Positions 14,525-24,982 of a stretch of DNA of 64,000 nt are shown one piece after another. The notes below the pieces were generated by a model that was not told the origin of the DNA, did no database searches, and saw nothing but the letters and a program-made list of their open reading frames with translations. The stretch lies in the NCBI GenBank assembly GCA_030272155.1, contig CP126191.1, forward strand, positions 9,136,501-9,200,500, read 5' to 3'. The stretch is from Tetradesmus obliquus (Eukaryota; Chlorophyta; Chlorophyceae; Sphaeropleales; Scenedesmaceae). A program made the translations under genes and the position numbers. Each line of letters starts with the position of its first letter. Within the stretch, counting starts at the first letter, position 1.

Positions 14525-16569
14525 CTAGGGCGTCGTCCCTGCCTCGACGTTCACCGCTGCTGCTGTAGCGGCTGTTGCACTCACTGCCGCACGGCGCCTG
14601 CGTGCGGGCTGCACATTCACTCTGTAGTCAGCCGGGCCGCCAAAGTTGCCGGGCGGGGAGTAGTTGCAGACGACATAGCCTGCATCAGAGAGTCGCACAG
14701 GCAGGCAGCGCCGCGCAGGAAGCAGCAGCAGCAACAGCCAGAGACTAGTGGGCCATCTGCGTCTGAACATCATGCATCCAGCGTTGACCTCGGGCCTCGG
14801 TGGGTGTCTAATCTTGTTCTCATACAATGCCCCTGCCAGCAACCCTGCAACACAGCAGTCACCTGTGGACATGCTCGCTGCACAGCTGCTGTTGTCTTTA
14901 TCTCCGGCAGCTTGATGGCTGCCTCAGCTGCACAATGCTGCGCAGGCGTCCAGCCAGCAACATGCACGCAGGCTGAGCATTACTGCATAAAGCATCAAGG
15001 GGCAGCCATTGTTTCATAGACTGTCATACGGCAGCTGCACCCACCCATGAGGCCGGCGTCAGGGATCAGATTGTTGCATAACGCAGCAAAGCAGCCCAGC
15101 TTTGTGGTGGCTTTCCACACCACCTGCGTGAAGTGCCCAGTCTCCATTGTGAACCCTGCAGCGAGCAAGCAGCAGAAAGCACGTTGCAACACAGCAGCAG
15201 GCGTCAGTTCTGAATGCTTGCGCCTCTCCCAGCTGGATTGTGCTGCCACAGGGACTTGACTCCATCAGTGTTGTTAGGCTGCTTTGTGATTGAGTATGTG
15301 GCCCTGCTTTGGCAATTGATATTGGCAGTTGCATGCAGAGCTAGACTGCTGCAGGTCACTACTCTGCTTATCAGCACAGGACTTTTGGCACTGGGGGTGT
15401 CTGCTCAGTAGCTATGTTTGCTGCACACCGGCTGAAGCAGCAGTACGAGCAAGCATGGCACCACAGGCAGAAGCAGCTGGCGCTACAGCAGCGCCCGTCT
15501 GCACACCTGGGTTGTTAAACTTGTACAAACTGACCTCCTTGTACCTGCGGCAACAGGAGAGACGTAACCTGGCGTTAAAGGCATCATTCGGCAGCTGCAG
15601 AAGCTGCATCGCAACAGCAGTAGGCAGGTGGCACCATTGAACGCTGCATCACCTGTGACGGCTACTGCTGTCAATGTGCCGCTGGCGTCGACTTGCAGGA
15701 CAGCTCAGTATACATAGGGAGATCAAAATGCACTCACCACGCGTTTGTAGCGTCCATTGCTGCCCTTGGAAGGTCAGCCGCAGTCCCGAGCCACGCAGCA
15801 TACAGGTTCTCGCCTACGCCAGAAGCACCAGAGTGCTCCCACTTGCACTTCTGAGCCCAGGCCTTTGCGGTTGCAGCGACGCCGGCATCCCATGTCATGT
15901 TCTCTGCGCCGTGCCGCATGCGGAATGTGTTGTGGCGCGCCAGCATGCGGCTGTACAGTGGTGGGATGGCTTGTGCGATGTCAGCAGCTGCGGCTGTCGC
16001 CAATTGCTCCTGGGAGGCTGGCTCAATGGCAGCGGAAGCGGGTGCCGGCTGCGGCTGGGCCGGCCCCACGATGCCTGGCAGCGGGGTTGTATCTGTGGCA
16101 GTATCAAGCTCTGCACTCAAGCGGAAGCGCATGCAGTTCAAGGTGAGCTGATGGGGTGGGGATGGGGTGGAGTGGGGTGCAGTGGGGGTCAGGTGGGTGG
16201 TGGGATGAGATGGCTTTCATTGCAGCAAGCACAGCTGTGGCGTATTGCTGATTTGGTACATGCTTATGGCTGCCTGCTGTTGTGCTGCAGGCCGGAAATC
16301 CAAAGGGTCTATATCAGAGACAGGTGACATGGCCTTGTACAAGGCCAGCCTGCCGGTGTGTAAGAGCCGGGCAGGCTGGACAATGGCTGCGTGTCAGCTG
16401 AGTTACTCGCATGCCAGTGCTGCAGCAACCAAGTTGATCAAGATATCGCTGTAAACCCTAGGTCGCACGATGTACCTTGCAACAGAATCCTTGCAGCAAA
16501 GGAAGTGCTGCTGCAGCACAGCAAGGTCGCCAGCAGCAGATGCTGCACCACGTTTGTTCGCCGCGCCAT
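14525..16569 (-). CDS. Secreted CAP-domain protein (CAP/SCP/PR-1 family), complete
   Basis: Five exons (16569-16476, 16110-15738, 15544-15507, 15155-15045, 14679-14525) give 256 aa. Exon 1 encodes a textbook signal peptide: MARRTN, a Leu-rich core, then SSTSFA-A as a likely cleavage site. It joins exon 2 in phase 1 at GTGCAG|AGCTTG. A Pro/Ala-rich linker (about 35-75) precedes the CAP domain, which carries ARHNTFR, a GENLYA-type segment, the GHFTQVVW signature and C-N-Y-SPPGN. PR-1/CAP proteins are extracellular; some bind sterols or lipids. The short Arg/Ala-rich tail after YRVNVQ is not part of the domain. An alternative start in exon 2 (ATG 16132) would lack a signal peptide and is less likely. 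Confidence 0.85.
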
Positions 16570-16935
16570 TGCTCAGAAGCCTGCATACAGCGACACAGAT
16601 GAGTTACTTCACCGTGTTGCGGTTGTATTCGCGCTGAGCAGCCACAGTAGCTGCCTGTGCTACCCGCCGTGGAGTGCTATCACGCACGCCTCCTGGCAGC
16701 TGCTGACATTCATACGCAGGAAAAAACGCTGTATATCCTGATAAAAGTTTTGTTGGTTGTGCAAGCGCATGCGTAGGTAGATCTTACTGCTGTTGGGCGA
16801 CCCCCTGAAGCCCGCTTGCTTTGGCCTGGTGTATGCGGGCTGCAAACGCTGGCACAGATGCAACGAACCCGTGCAGTGTGTAGACTCAATGCTCACCGAC
16901 GGTATGATCCGTGAATCTGGCGGTGTGCATGACAG

Positions 16936-16943
16936 TATATAAA
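16936..16943 (+). promoter_or_regulatory. TATA box (TATATAAA)
   Basis: A perfect TATATAAA about 30 bp upstream of a possible start site near 16970, and 70 bp upstream of an ATG at 17006. It is the clearest TATA element noticed in the window. The transcript it would drive is not identified. Confidence 0.35.
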
Positions 16944-17005
16944 GGCACAGGAAGTAACTACAGTACGTGATCAGGTTCTGCCTTTACAGCCTTTGCAGCA
17001 TCATC

Positions 17006-17254
17006 ATGCGCCGAAATTCTTTTACAGAATGCGTGTCGAGCTTTCGAATCTGTACGATCAACGCACAGCTGCTCCAGCTCCTGTTTCCCCAAGCCCTACC
17101 ACCATCGTCAGCTGCCGTGTCTGGTAGTCATAAATCGCGGAAGTACATGGCATTTGGACATCAACATGCATGTATATTCCTGGCGTACGGCTGGTGGTTT
17201 TGGGGGGTTCGTTCGGCGAGTTCTCATGATCATCTCACCGACAGGAATTTCTGA
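17006..17254 (+). CDS. Doubtful short + strand ORF downstream of the TATA box
   Basis: An 82-codon frame from ATG 17006 to TGA, with Ser/Leu-rich and Trp-rich segments (AYGWWFWG) and no recognised domain. Its only support is position: TATATAAA at 16936 and a TGTAA at 17576 within the palindrome. A second overlapping frame (about 61 codons, from the ATG near 17167 to 17351) is as likely. It could equally be a non-coding transcript or chance. Confidence 0.15.
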   Translation: MRRNSFTECVSSFRICTINAQLLQLLFPQALPPSSAAVSGSHKSRKYMAFGHQHACIFLAYGWWFWGVRSASSHDHLTDRNF

Positions 17255-17555
17255 GACGGCGCCACGTTGTGCTCCCTTCACAGGGAAAGAGCGTGTAGTA
17301 TCTATTGCAGTCGTACAACAACTGCTGTCTGTGCAGTGCGGCCCTCAATAAGAAGAAGTCCGGAGCACTGGTGCCTCAGGCCCTGAGGACCAGTGACTGG
17401 CGACAGGACGTGAGTAGGATTGAGCAGGACACCAGCCTTCTGTTCATGTTCGTGCTGATATAAAGTAATATCTGACGTATCTTCAAGTTCTGGGCAGGCA
17501 ATCGAGCTTGACAGCGCTCAAGTTTGCTGTTCTGTTCAGCTGCTGAGCTGTACAT

Positions 17556-17596
17556 GTGGTGTACATGTACACCACTGTAAGGACATGTCCTTACAG
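17556..17596. repeat. Two abutting perfect palindromes
   Basis: 17556-17575 is a 20-bp perfect palindrome (half-site GTGGTGTACA). 17575-17596 is a 22-bp perfect palindrome (half-site CTGTAAGGACA). They share one base. Each could extrude as a hairpin. The second places a TGTAA on both strands. Confidence 0.9.
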
Positions 17597-17744
17597 CAGA
17601 CTCATTAAAACAGACCCCCACAAGTTCGGCACCTCACTGCCTGCAGCAACAATATTTGAGCAGAGCGTGGCTGCGGCTCATGGCTGATGCAAGAACGCAA
17701 CCTCTGCCCGCCTGTTGCCTGCCTGATAGGGGGCGAACCACTAG

Positions 17745-17758
17745 CCACCAGTAGGGGG

Positions 17759-17810
<52 letters not shown>

Positions 17811-17955
17811 GCGAGAACCCCTACCCCCCGGTCAAATTGTGGCTGTTGCTGGCGTGCCACCCTACCCCCCCCCCCCCCCCCCCCCCCATCAACAAGTGGC
17901 ACTGCCGAAGCACTGCTGAGGGAGACCCCCCCCCCCCCTTCCGAAGTGGCTGTGT
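17745..17955. repeat. C-tract / GTGGC repeat block, left copy, with a 49-G run
   Basis: A run of 49 G (17760-17808) is followed by units of the form ACCCCTACCCC(n)-spacer-AA(A)GTGGC: C tracts at about 17819-17829, 17865-17887 (23 C) and 17926-17938 (13 C), each followed by a GTGGC. The segment before the G run (GCCACCAGTAGGGGGCG) looks like one unit in inverted orientation. Run lengths may be unreliable in an assembly. Confidence 0.75.
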
Positions 17956-18015
17956 GCGATTTGTTTCGTTTTCCGGTCGTTATCGGGTCTAAGTTATCGA
18001 TATAACAAATCAGTA

Positions 18016-18020
18016 TTACA
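18016..18020 (-). terminator. TGTAA polyadenylation signal, gene at 18029-19130
   Basis: TGTAA on the - strand starts 8 nt past the TAA/TAG-region stop at 18031-18029. That is unusually close, but the orientation is right. Confidence 0.45.
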
Positions 18021-18028
18021 TTGGAAGC

Positions 18029-19130
18029 TTAGAAGATGTGTGCGTGCTTTGCGCGAGCTTGGGTAAGGGCGACACAGCAGCACCCTGTGCGCTGGCCGTA
18101 CGCGCGCTTCTTGATGCGGCTGGACTCCTCATAGTCAGACGCATCAAGCAGCTGCTGTGTGACCTTCTCCACTTTGCACTGCTGGCGCCAGAGCTCCTGC
18201 ACCATATCATTGCGCACGCCCACTTGCAGGTGGTTGTAGTACTTGTACACCTGCACAGGCACAGTTCGTGGTGGCACAGCAAAGGCAGGGGCAGAGGAAA
18301 GCCGTGTTAGAAGCAGCTCATGTTGGTCTGTGTAGGTTGCGGTGGAGGTTTCTTGCCTGATGCAACCACACAGCTGCTGCAGAACATAACTGTTGTGTAG
18401 ATCTGCACATCAGGCAGCAGCAATGTGCTGCCTTATACAGCACCCCTCATCCCCAAACACTCACCTGCGGGTGCATGATGTTGCAGAAGTCGTCGTAAAG
18501 CGTGCCGCCTGTTGCAATCGCATAGGCCGCGTTGCTGCTGCTGCTGCTCTTGGCAGCCTGCTTGCCCTTGGCTGCGACTGGTGCGGCAGGCTTTCTGCTT
18601 GGATACCGAGTGTAGTTGTCAATCTTTGGCCGACCTTTGATCGCGCCCTTTGCAAGCTGGTGGGCAACAAACGTGCCGCTGCTGCCCATCATCCTGCCAC
18701 TGCTGCTGCCAGCCATGCTGCCTGCTGTGTTGCCGCCTCCTGCTGCTGCAGCAGCTGCTGCAGATGCAGCAGTGGCAGCAGCAGGTGGTGGCATCCAAGC
18801 CATGCTACCTGATGTGCAGCCATCACTGGCAGCAGCAGCTGCCTGGGTGTTTGCGCTCCCGGTTGCGTCAAATGGCATTGGCGCTGTCACCCTGGCACGC
18901 AGCTTACTGCCAGCTATAGGCTTTCCTGGTGTGCATACATAACAGCACTTGTCCTCCTCATCCTCCTGCTCCAGAATGATATCTGCATCTGGAGGAAGCT
19001 TACTCTTCTGCTTGTATGCTGCTCCAACAGCCTCGGGCTTCGCTGCCTCGCTGTCTGGTGCTTCAATCTTGTACACATGTTCGTCATTGTGATGCGAATG
19101 CACCCTGAAGCGTTTGGGCTGATCAGCCAT
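18029..19130 (-). CDS. Uncharacterised protein with Ala/Ser-rich middle and basic C-terminal helix region
   Basis: Two exons (19130-18465, 18250-18029) joined in phase 0 give 295 aa. The N-terminus MADQPKRFRVHSHHNDEHVYKI is followed by an acidic patch (EQEDEEDKCCYVC), a poly-Ala stretch (about 105-150), a basic segment with KGRPKIDNYTRYPSRKP that resembles an AT-hook-like GRP core, a Ser run, and then LYDDFCNIMHPQ|VYKYYNHLQVGVRND with an amphipathic KVEKVTQQLLDASDYEESSRIKKR. Reading across the splice is continuous, which supports the model. I recognise no family. The gene is enclosed by C-tract/GTGGC repeats on both sides and is head-to-head with MMS19 (402 bp between ATGs). A nuclear DNA-associated role is only a guess from the GRP motif. 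Confidence 0.7.
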
Positions 19131-19532
19131 GGCGAGACAGCCGAACAGCCGGTGTGAAGACCCCCCCTTGCGAAAGTGGCTGTTGGCTCGTGATCTGAGT
19201 ACCCTACCCCCTTTCCAAAAGCGGCTCAAGCTTCGGCATACCCCTACCCCCCCTAGCGAAAGTGGCACCGCGTCCCCCCCCCCCCCCCCCCCCCCCCCCC
19301 CTACGGGTCCGGGGTGGAGGTGTAACAGATCCACTACTGTCACTGCTGCAACTTGGCTTTGTAACCAAGCTCAAACACCAGTTGCCTTTGACGGTTGCGT
19401 CTGTATTATTAAAGCTGTTCGTGAAGCACTGCTGCGACGTTTGGCAGTGTGTGTATGAAAGCAGTAATCCGCACTAGATCGCCAGGCTCGCCACGAAGCC
19501 AAGCCTCGGACTGCGTAAAATCATTACAAGTA
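19131..19532. promoter_or_regulatory. Divergent promoter between the orphan gene and MMS19, holding the right repeat copy
   Basis: 402 bp separate the two start codons. About 160 bp of this is the right-hand C-tract/GTGGC repeat block (19150-19312), so any shared promoter has these C tracts in it. I see no TATA box. Confidence 0.5.
19150..19312. repeat. C-tract / GTGGC repeat block, right copy
   Basis: Four C tracts in the same orientation as the left block: near 19161 (before CGAAAGTGGCTG), 19202 (before AAAAGCGGCTC), 19242 (before CGAAAGTGGCAC) and a 28-C run at 19274-19301. The CCCCTACCCCC phrase and the following (G)AAAGTGGC recur in both blocks, so they belong to one repeat family. Confidence 0.75.
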
Positions 19533-21173
19533 ATGGAGCAGTTGATTGATCAGGTGGTGGTGGGCACAGCGGCTGCGCCCGCACAGGCGACAGCTGCACT
19601 TCTGGCAGCCCTGAAGAACAGGCAGCTCGATGTGCTCGGCTTGGTGAGTTGTGCAGCAAATGCGCCAACATTTTATAAAATAACATAACATGCTTGTGTT
19701 ACACGACCGTTTACAAGGTGTGCTGAGTGATCATGCTGCCAATTGGGTAGTGATGTACTGCTGCTACTGCTACCACTGCTGCTGCTGCTGCTGATGTTGT
19801 TGCTGTTGCTGCTGCATCATGCAGGTCGCACTACTGAAGCGGCCACTAACAGATGAAGTGGGTCATGAAGGCAGAGCCAAGGCGGTGCAGCTGCTGTCGA
19901 CGGTACGAGTCAACTGCAGACTGATCAACAGCATTGCTGTGTGCAGAATCTAGGCCAGCAGTTGCTCGCATATGTGCTTTACTGAAGACACCGCATGTAA
20001 AACTTGCTGCATCAAGCAAACAGTACACACAACTGCTCACATTTTTGAAGGTGCCCAGCCACATCACGAGCACTGCCACCAGCAGTAGCTGCTTAGCCCG
20101 TGAGCTGACCTGTGCTCTTCTACTCTCCTGCGCCGCTGCTCGTCTTGCTGCATGCATTGTGCACATTTCTGTACTGTTGCAATCAGGTTGCGTCCGAAGC
20201 ACCAGAGGCGCTGCTTGCTGGCGACGTAGGCGTCATTGCAGACTTCCTAGCAGCCAAGCTCAAAGACTGGTGAGAGTGGCAGTGCTCCTGCAGACATGCG
20301 CTCAGGCATATGCGCAGCGCCTTGCGCTTTGGCTCTTGGTCCATGTCCACAGCCGTCCAGCACGCTCCCTCTCAGCAGCGCTGCAACATTTGGCCCGTGC
20401 ATCTTGCCAGTGTCTCAACAACGCCGCACTTGCCTCAACCGCACACCAACTGTACATCCCACACAACATTACCCAATCGCAGCACGCACCCTACCTCACC
20501 CTCCCGGTTGCTAATATGTGCATCCTTCCTGTACCGCAGGCGCTGCGTGGCGGCTGCTGCAGCCGGCTGCCAGGCGCTGCTGCTGCGCCACACACAGCCG
20601 GGGCTGGCGCAGCTGCCGCAACAGGCTGGGGTGGGCCTGGTGCAGCAGTTTGTGGGCATCCACGTGCAGGGGCTGGACTATAAGGGCCGCAGCGCATGCT
20701 GCCAGCTGCTGCTGGAGGTGCTGCGGGTGCGCCTGCTGCTGCTGCTGCTGCTGCTGCCGCCGATCAATCACCATGTTTTTTGTGTTTGCAGCAGTGTCAG
20801 CTGCATCTGCAATGCCCGAGAAACTGGAACGTACGTGGCGTTGGGTTTGTACCCTGGCGGTGTGTTTCGCACCGGCGTTGCAGTTTGAGCCGTGTGCAAC
20901 CTTGCAGCAGCACGCGCTGTTTAAACGCAGCAGCACGGGCATCATGCAGCCACTGCCATGCCTGCCGCTCTTGCTTATCATGCTTTGCCACGCACCAGCT
21001 GTGCTGCAATGCTCCTTGCCTGCAATCTCCCTTGTTGCAGGGCCCGTACGGAGCAGCGTGTGCCTTGGCCGGCATTGATCTGGTGTCCTTCACAGCGCTG
21101 TCAATGGAGAACGAGTCAGACCCACGCTGCCTGCTGCACTCCCTGAAGTGCGTGCAGGTGAGCACACACATTG

Positions 21174-21211
<38 letters not shown>

Positions 21212-24200
21212 TGCAAACCTGCAGGCAGATGATCGGACACATGCCAGCAAGTGCAAAGGTTGCAGTGTGCCCTCCTTGTCATTCGCTGTCCTTCACCTCA
21301 CTGCGTCAACACACCCCCCCAGTTCGCTGCTTTGCATTCATCCTGCTCCACACCCTAAACGCTGCACATACACCCGCCTGCCGCACCTTCACTGCCTGCA
21401 GGCTGCCGGCGCGCTGTACCAGCAGCCAGCGCTGACAGGAGTGTCCCACCTGGACAGCAACTTGGAGGACTTGTTTGACATCGGCATCTGCCCCTACTTC
21501 CCGATGATGTTCAAGCCGCCAAAAGACAACCCTGCGGCCATAACACGCGAGCAGCTGCTGGCCCATGTTGTGGATGCCATGGGCTGCTGCCCGCAGTTTG
21601 CTGCGCTGGCAGTGCCGCTGCTGAGTGAGAAGATGGGGTCCAGCCTCAGGTGGGTTTTAGGGTGCAGGGGGATTGGACGCCTCGTGTTTTGACTGACTGG
21701 CGGCTTGCCTGCCTGCGTACATGTCTCTGTGTATGCTGTATCACTTTGTTGTACAAGGCATTCGGACAGCTTGGACATCATGGATAGCATAGCAGCTGCG
21801 AAGCAGGCTAGCTGCACGGCTCTATGCATCTCCCTGGCACAGCTGGCTGCTTTCACACCTGCAGGAGCCACCCCTTTTGCACATGCACTGAGTATATCTG
21901 CTGCTGCCCTGCTGCGTGCTGCTGGCACTGCTGCATGCAGTCAAGCCAAGGCTGATGCTCTGCTGGCGCTGCCTGCATGTTGCAAGGCGTGGGGCGCTGC
22001 TGCAGTGAGGCCGTTCCTGCAGCCGGTGCGCAGCTACTGACAGCAGTGCTGCAGCTGCTGATGTGTTTTCAACGTGCATCACGTTGCTGTAGCCACGTGG
22101 TGTGGCAATCCTTGTAAAATGCTGTCCTTGCAGCTGGTTATTGTGCAGCAGTATTGCTGCAGCCTTGCATGGCGCCATGGGATCGCCTACCTGCAGTGCT
22201 ACACGCTGCATATGCCTCACTTATCACCTGCACCTCCACTGCTTGTAGGTTTGGCTCATGCTGAAAGCTGAGCTGATGGCTCCTGCAGCAGCAGACGGCC
22301 TGCTGCAGGATCAGCTTGCTGCAAAGCAGGCAGTAGCTGCAGATGCAGCAGCAGCACTACAGCAAGCTGTAGCAGCACTTGGCCCTGGGCTGCTAGACAG
22401 CCATGTGCTGTGTGATGTGGCAGTTGAGGACCTGCAGCAGTACCTTGGGCTGGTCAACCCTCCTTGGTCAAACGTAACAGATGACGAGTCAGCAGCTGAG
22501 TCAGCAGCGTGGGACTTACCTGAGAAGGCGCAGCGGCGGTTGGGCTGCATCGCAAGGATTGTTGCTGCGGTGCGTACAGCAGGGCAGCACCGCCAGAGTC
22601 TTCGCTTGCAGGAAAGCATGTGCATGCCCTGATGTGCTGCACAGAACGCAGCCCTTGCTGGCTTCATTGTCAAAACCTTGACAGTCAAAAAGACTGTTGT
22701 CATCGCTGGTAGCTCCAAGTCAGCCGCCGAATGTTGCTTTGAAAGCTCTAATTGCGCCCAGCTGCGCACCACCTGAAGGTCAAACTTGCTTGCAAACCCA
22801 TGTTCATGTGCTGCTTGTGCCATTGGTGCAGGTGGCAGCAGCTGGCAGTGCCAGCTGTGCAGCAGCATGCCAGGTCATCCTGCAGCCAGCAGTAGCAGCT
22901 GTCCTGCAAGATACAGCAGGTCTTCCCGTTGACCAGCTAGGCATGGTCAACAGTACTGCAGACAGCAGTAGCAGCAGCAACGGCAGTTTGAAAAAGTGCC
23001 GGCGGCCGGTGCTGGCCAACTGTGGCGTGCTGTGTGTGCTTCACAGCTCCCTTATAGCTGTGACTAACTCGCTGGCAGCGACAGCAGCAACAACTGACGC
23101 GTATGCGGCGCTGACAGCCCTTTTCCCTGACATTGCCACAGCGCTGATCAGGCTGCAGCAGCTGGTGCAGCAGCAGCACGCAGCTGTAGCAGCAGGTGAT
23201 GCGGCAGACGCAGCGGCTGCAAACCAGCTGCAGCTCTGGCTGCTGTTGGTTTGGCAGGAGCTGCTAGGGCTTCCAGCTGCTGCCCTTGCAGGAATGCAGC
23301 AGCAGCAGCTGGATGTGGCAACTCATCAGCTTCTGCAGGTAGCTCTGCACGGCAGCTGCATAGATGTGCAGTTGCAGATGCTGCTGCCGGGCAGGCCAGG
23401 CAGCAGCAGCAGCAATGCGCAGGCAGCAGCTGCTGCAGCGCTTCAACGTCTAGCTGGCATGGCAGCTGCTGCAGATGCAGCTGCTGCTTCAGGCATGCAG
23501 GCGTTGCAGCGCTATGCAGCACCGGTGCTGCTTGATCTGCTGAAGGGCAGCAGCAGCAGCAGCAGCAGCAGCAGCGGGGATGCAGAGCTGTCAAGTAGGG
23601 CGCTGGAGCTGCTGCAGCAGGTTGCTGGCAGCAGCAGTGCAGCAGCCTGGCAGGTGCTTCTGTGGCTGCAGCCGCTGGTGCTGGCGCAGGTGCAGCAGGC
23701 TGATATGGTGAGGCGCTGCAGCCAGTGTGCTTGTTGTGTGCCGTCAGCAAACTTGTTTGGAAGAGTGACATGACTGCATTTTTTTGTCAGCTTCGTCAAG
23801 CACAACACACAGTGCATGTAGTGCTTGCTTTGCAGGAAGAGATGCCCACCAGGGGCAACACAGTGCAGCATCTGCAATGGAGATGAAGCTGTGCCTGAGC
23901 ATACTCTGAACTGCACTGCTCATATGACGTCTGCTAACAGTTATTGCCTTGCTGCTGCGCAGGCTGCACTGAACACATTCCTGCCTATCTTGCACAGCCA
24001 CTGCCTGCCTGCACTGCCGGCAAGCTTGGATGCAGCAGAGTCGGCAGCTGCAGCAGCATTCTGCGAGGCGTTCCTGCAAGCCTGGCAGCAGCAGCAGCAG
24101 CAGCAGTCGCGCTGTCAAACAGATGCCATGGATACAGATTCTGGTGCTGTTGCCAGTGACGCTGCGGGTGTCGCCGATGCGCAGCTGCACAGCTGCCTGC

Positions 24201-24431
24201 TGCTGGCTGTGCTTGCAGCGCACTGCAGCTCAGAAGACCAGCGGCAGTTGATGCTAACAGGCTGCGAGTGGGTCACAACAGCAGCAGCTGCAGCTGCAGC
24301 AGAGCAGGTTTCACATGTCGGCATCGGCCCGGCGTGCTTAGCTGCTGCTGTGCTGTGTGCTGCGCGGCCAGGGCTGCTGGTTGCTCCCAGTGTTGCAGAC
24401 CTGGCAGCCTCACTCGCAGCCCTCAGCATGG

Positions 24432-24469
<38 letters not shown>

Positions 24470-24949
24470 TGTGGGAGTGAGTTGGACAGCACCATGGCAG
24501 GTATTGCGCTGGCAACCGTTGTGCACAAGTGCGGTGCATACACTGCCCGGCTTCCTGCACAGCAGAGCAGCGGCAATGTCGAAGGGGCAGTGCCGGCCGA
24601 GGTTTTGCTGGAGGCAGCCCTGCCACAGCTGCTGGAGTGCTTGCAGCAGCAGCAGCATGAAGTCCTAGGGGCCGTGCATGCAGTGTCCTGGGTGTCACGT
24701 GGCTTGGCACTGCAGCGGCACGATGGCTGGCAGCAGTGCATGCAGGCTGTCCTGCAGCTGCTGCTGCAAGTGCCAGCAGACATGGCAGTGTCACAGCAGG
24801 ATCAGACTCACCAGCAGCAGCTGTGGGCTGCTGCTGAGTACTTTTCTGTCCTTGTGGCATCACCGCTTGCGCAGCAAGCTGTGGGTAGCAGATCCTCTGG
24901 GGCTGGCAGCAGCAGCAGCAGCAGCAGCAGCCGTGGCAGCAGCAGCAGC

Positions 24950-24982
<33 letters not shown>

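Larger units (their letters stand above)
16570..18015. other. Accessory intergenic stretch with TATA box, palindromes and homopolymers
   Basis: Between the 5' end of the CAP gene and the 3' end of the gene at 18029. It holds a TATATAAA motif (16936), short + strand frames with no known domain, twin perfect palindromes (17556-17596) and the first half of a C-tract/GTGGC repeat block starting with a 49-G run. It may hold a short + strand transcription unit; see the separate entries. Confidence 0.5.

Noticed and set aside
16395..16570. Alternative - strand frame (VARYIVRPRVYSDILINLV...) upstream of the CAP domain exon
   Set aside because: Looked protein-like at first, but the other frame of the same DNA gives a clear signal peptide that splices in phase to the CAP exon; both cannot be coding.
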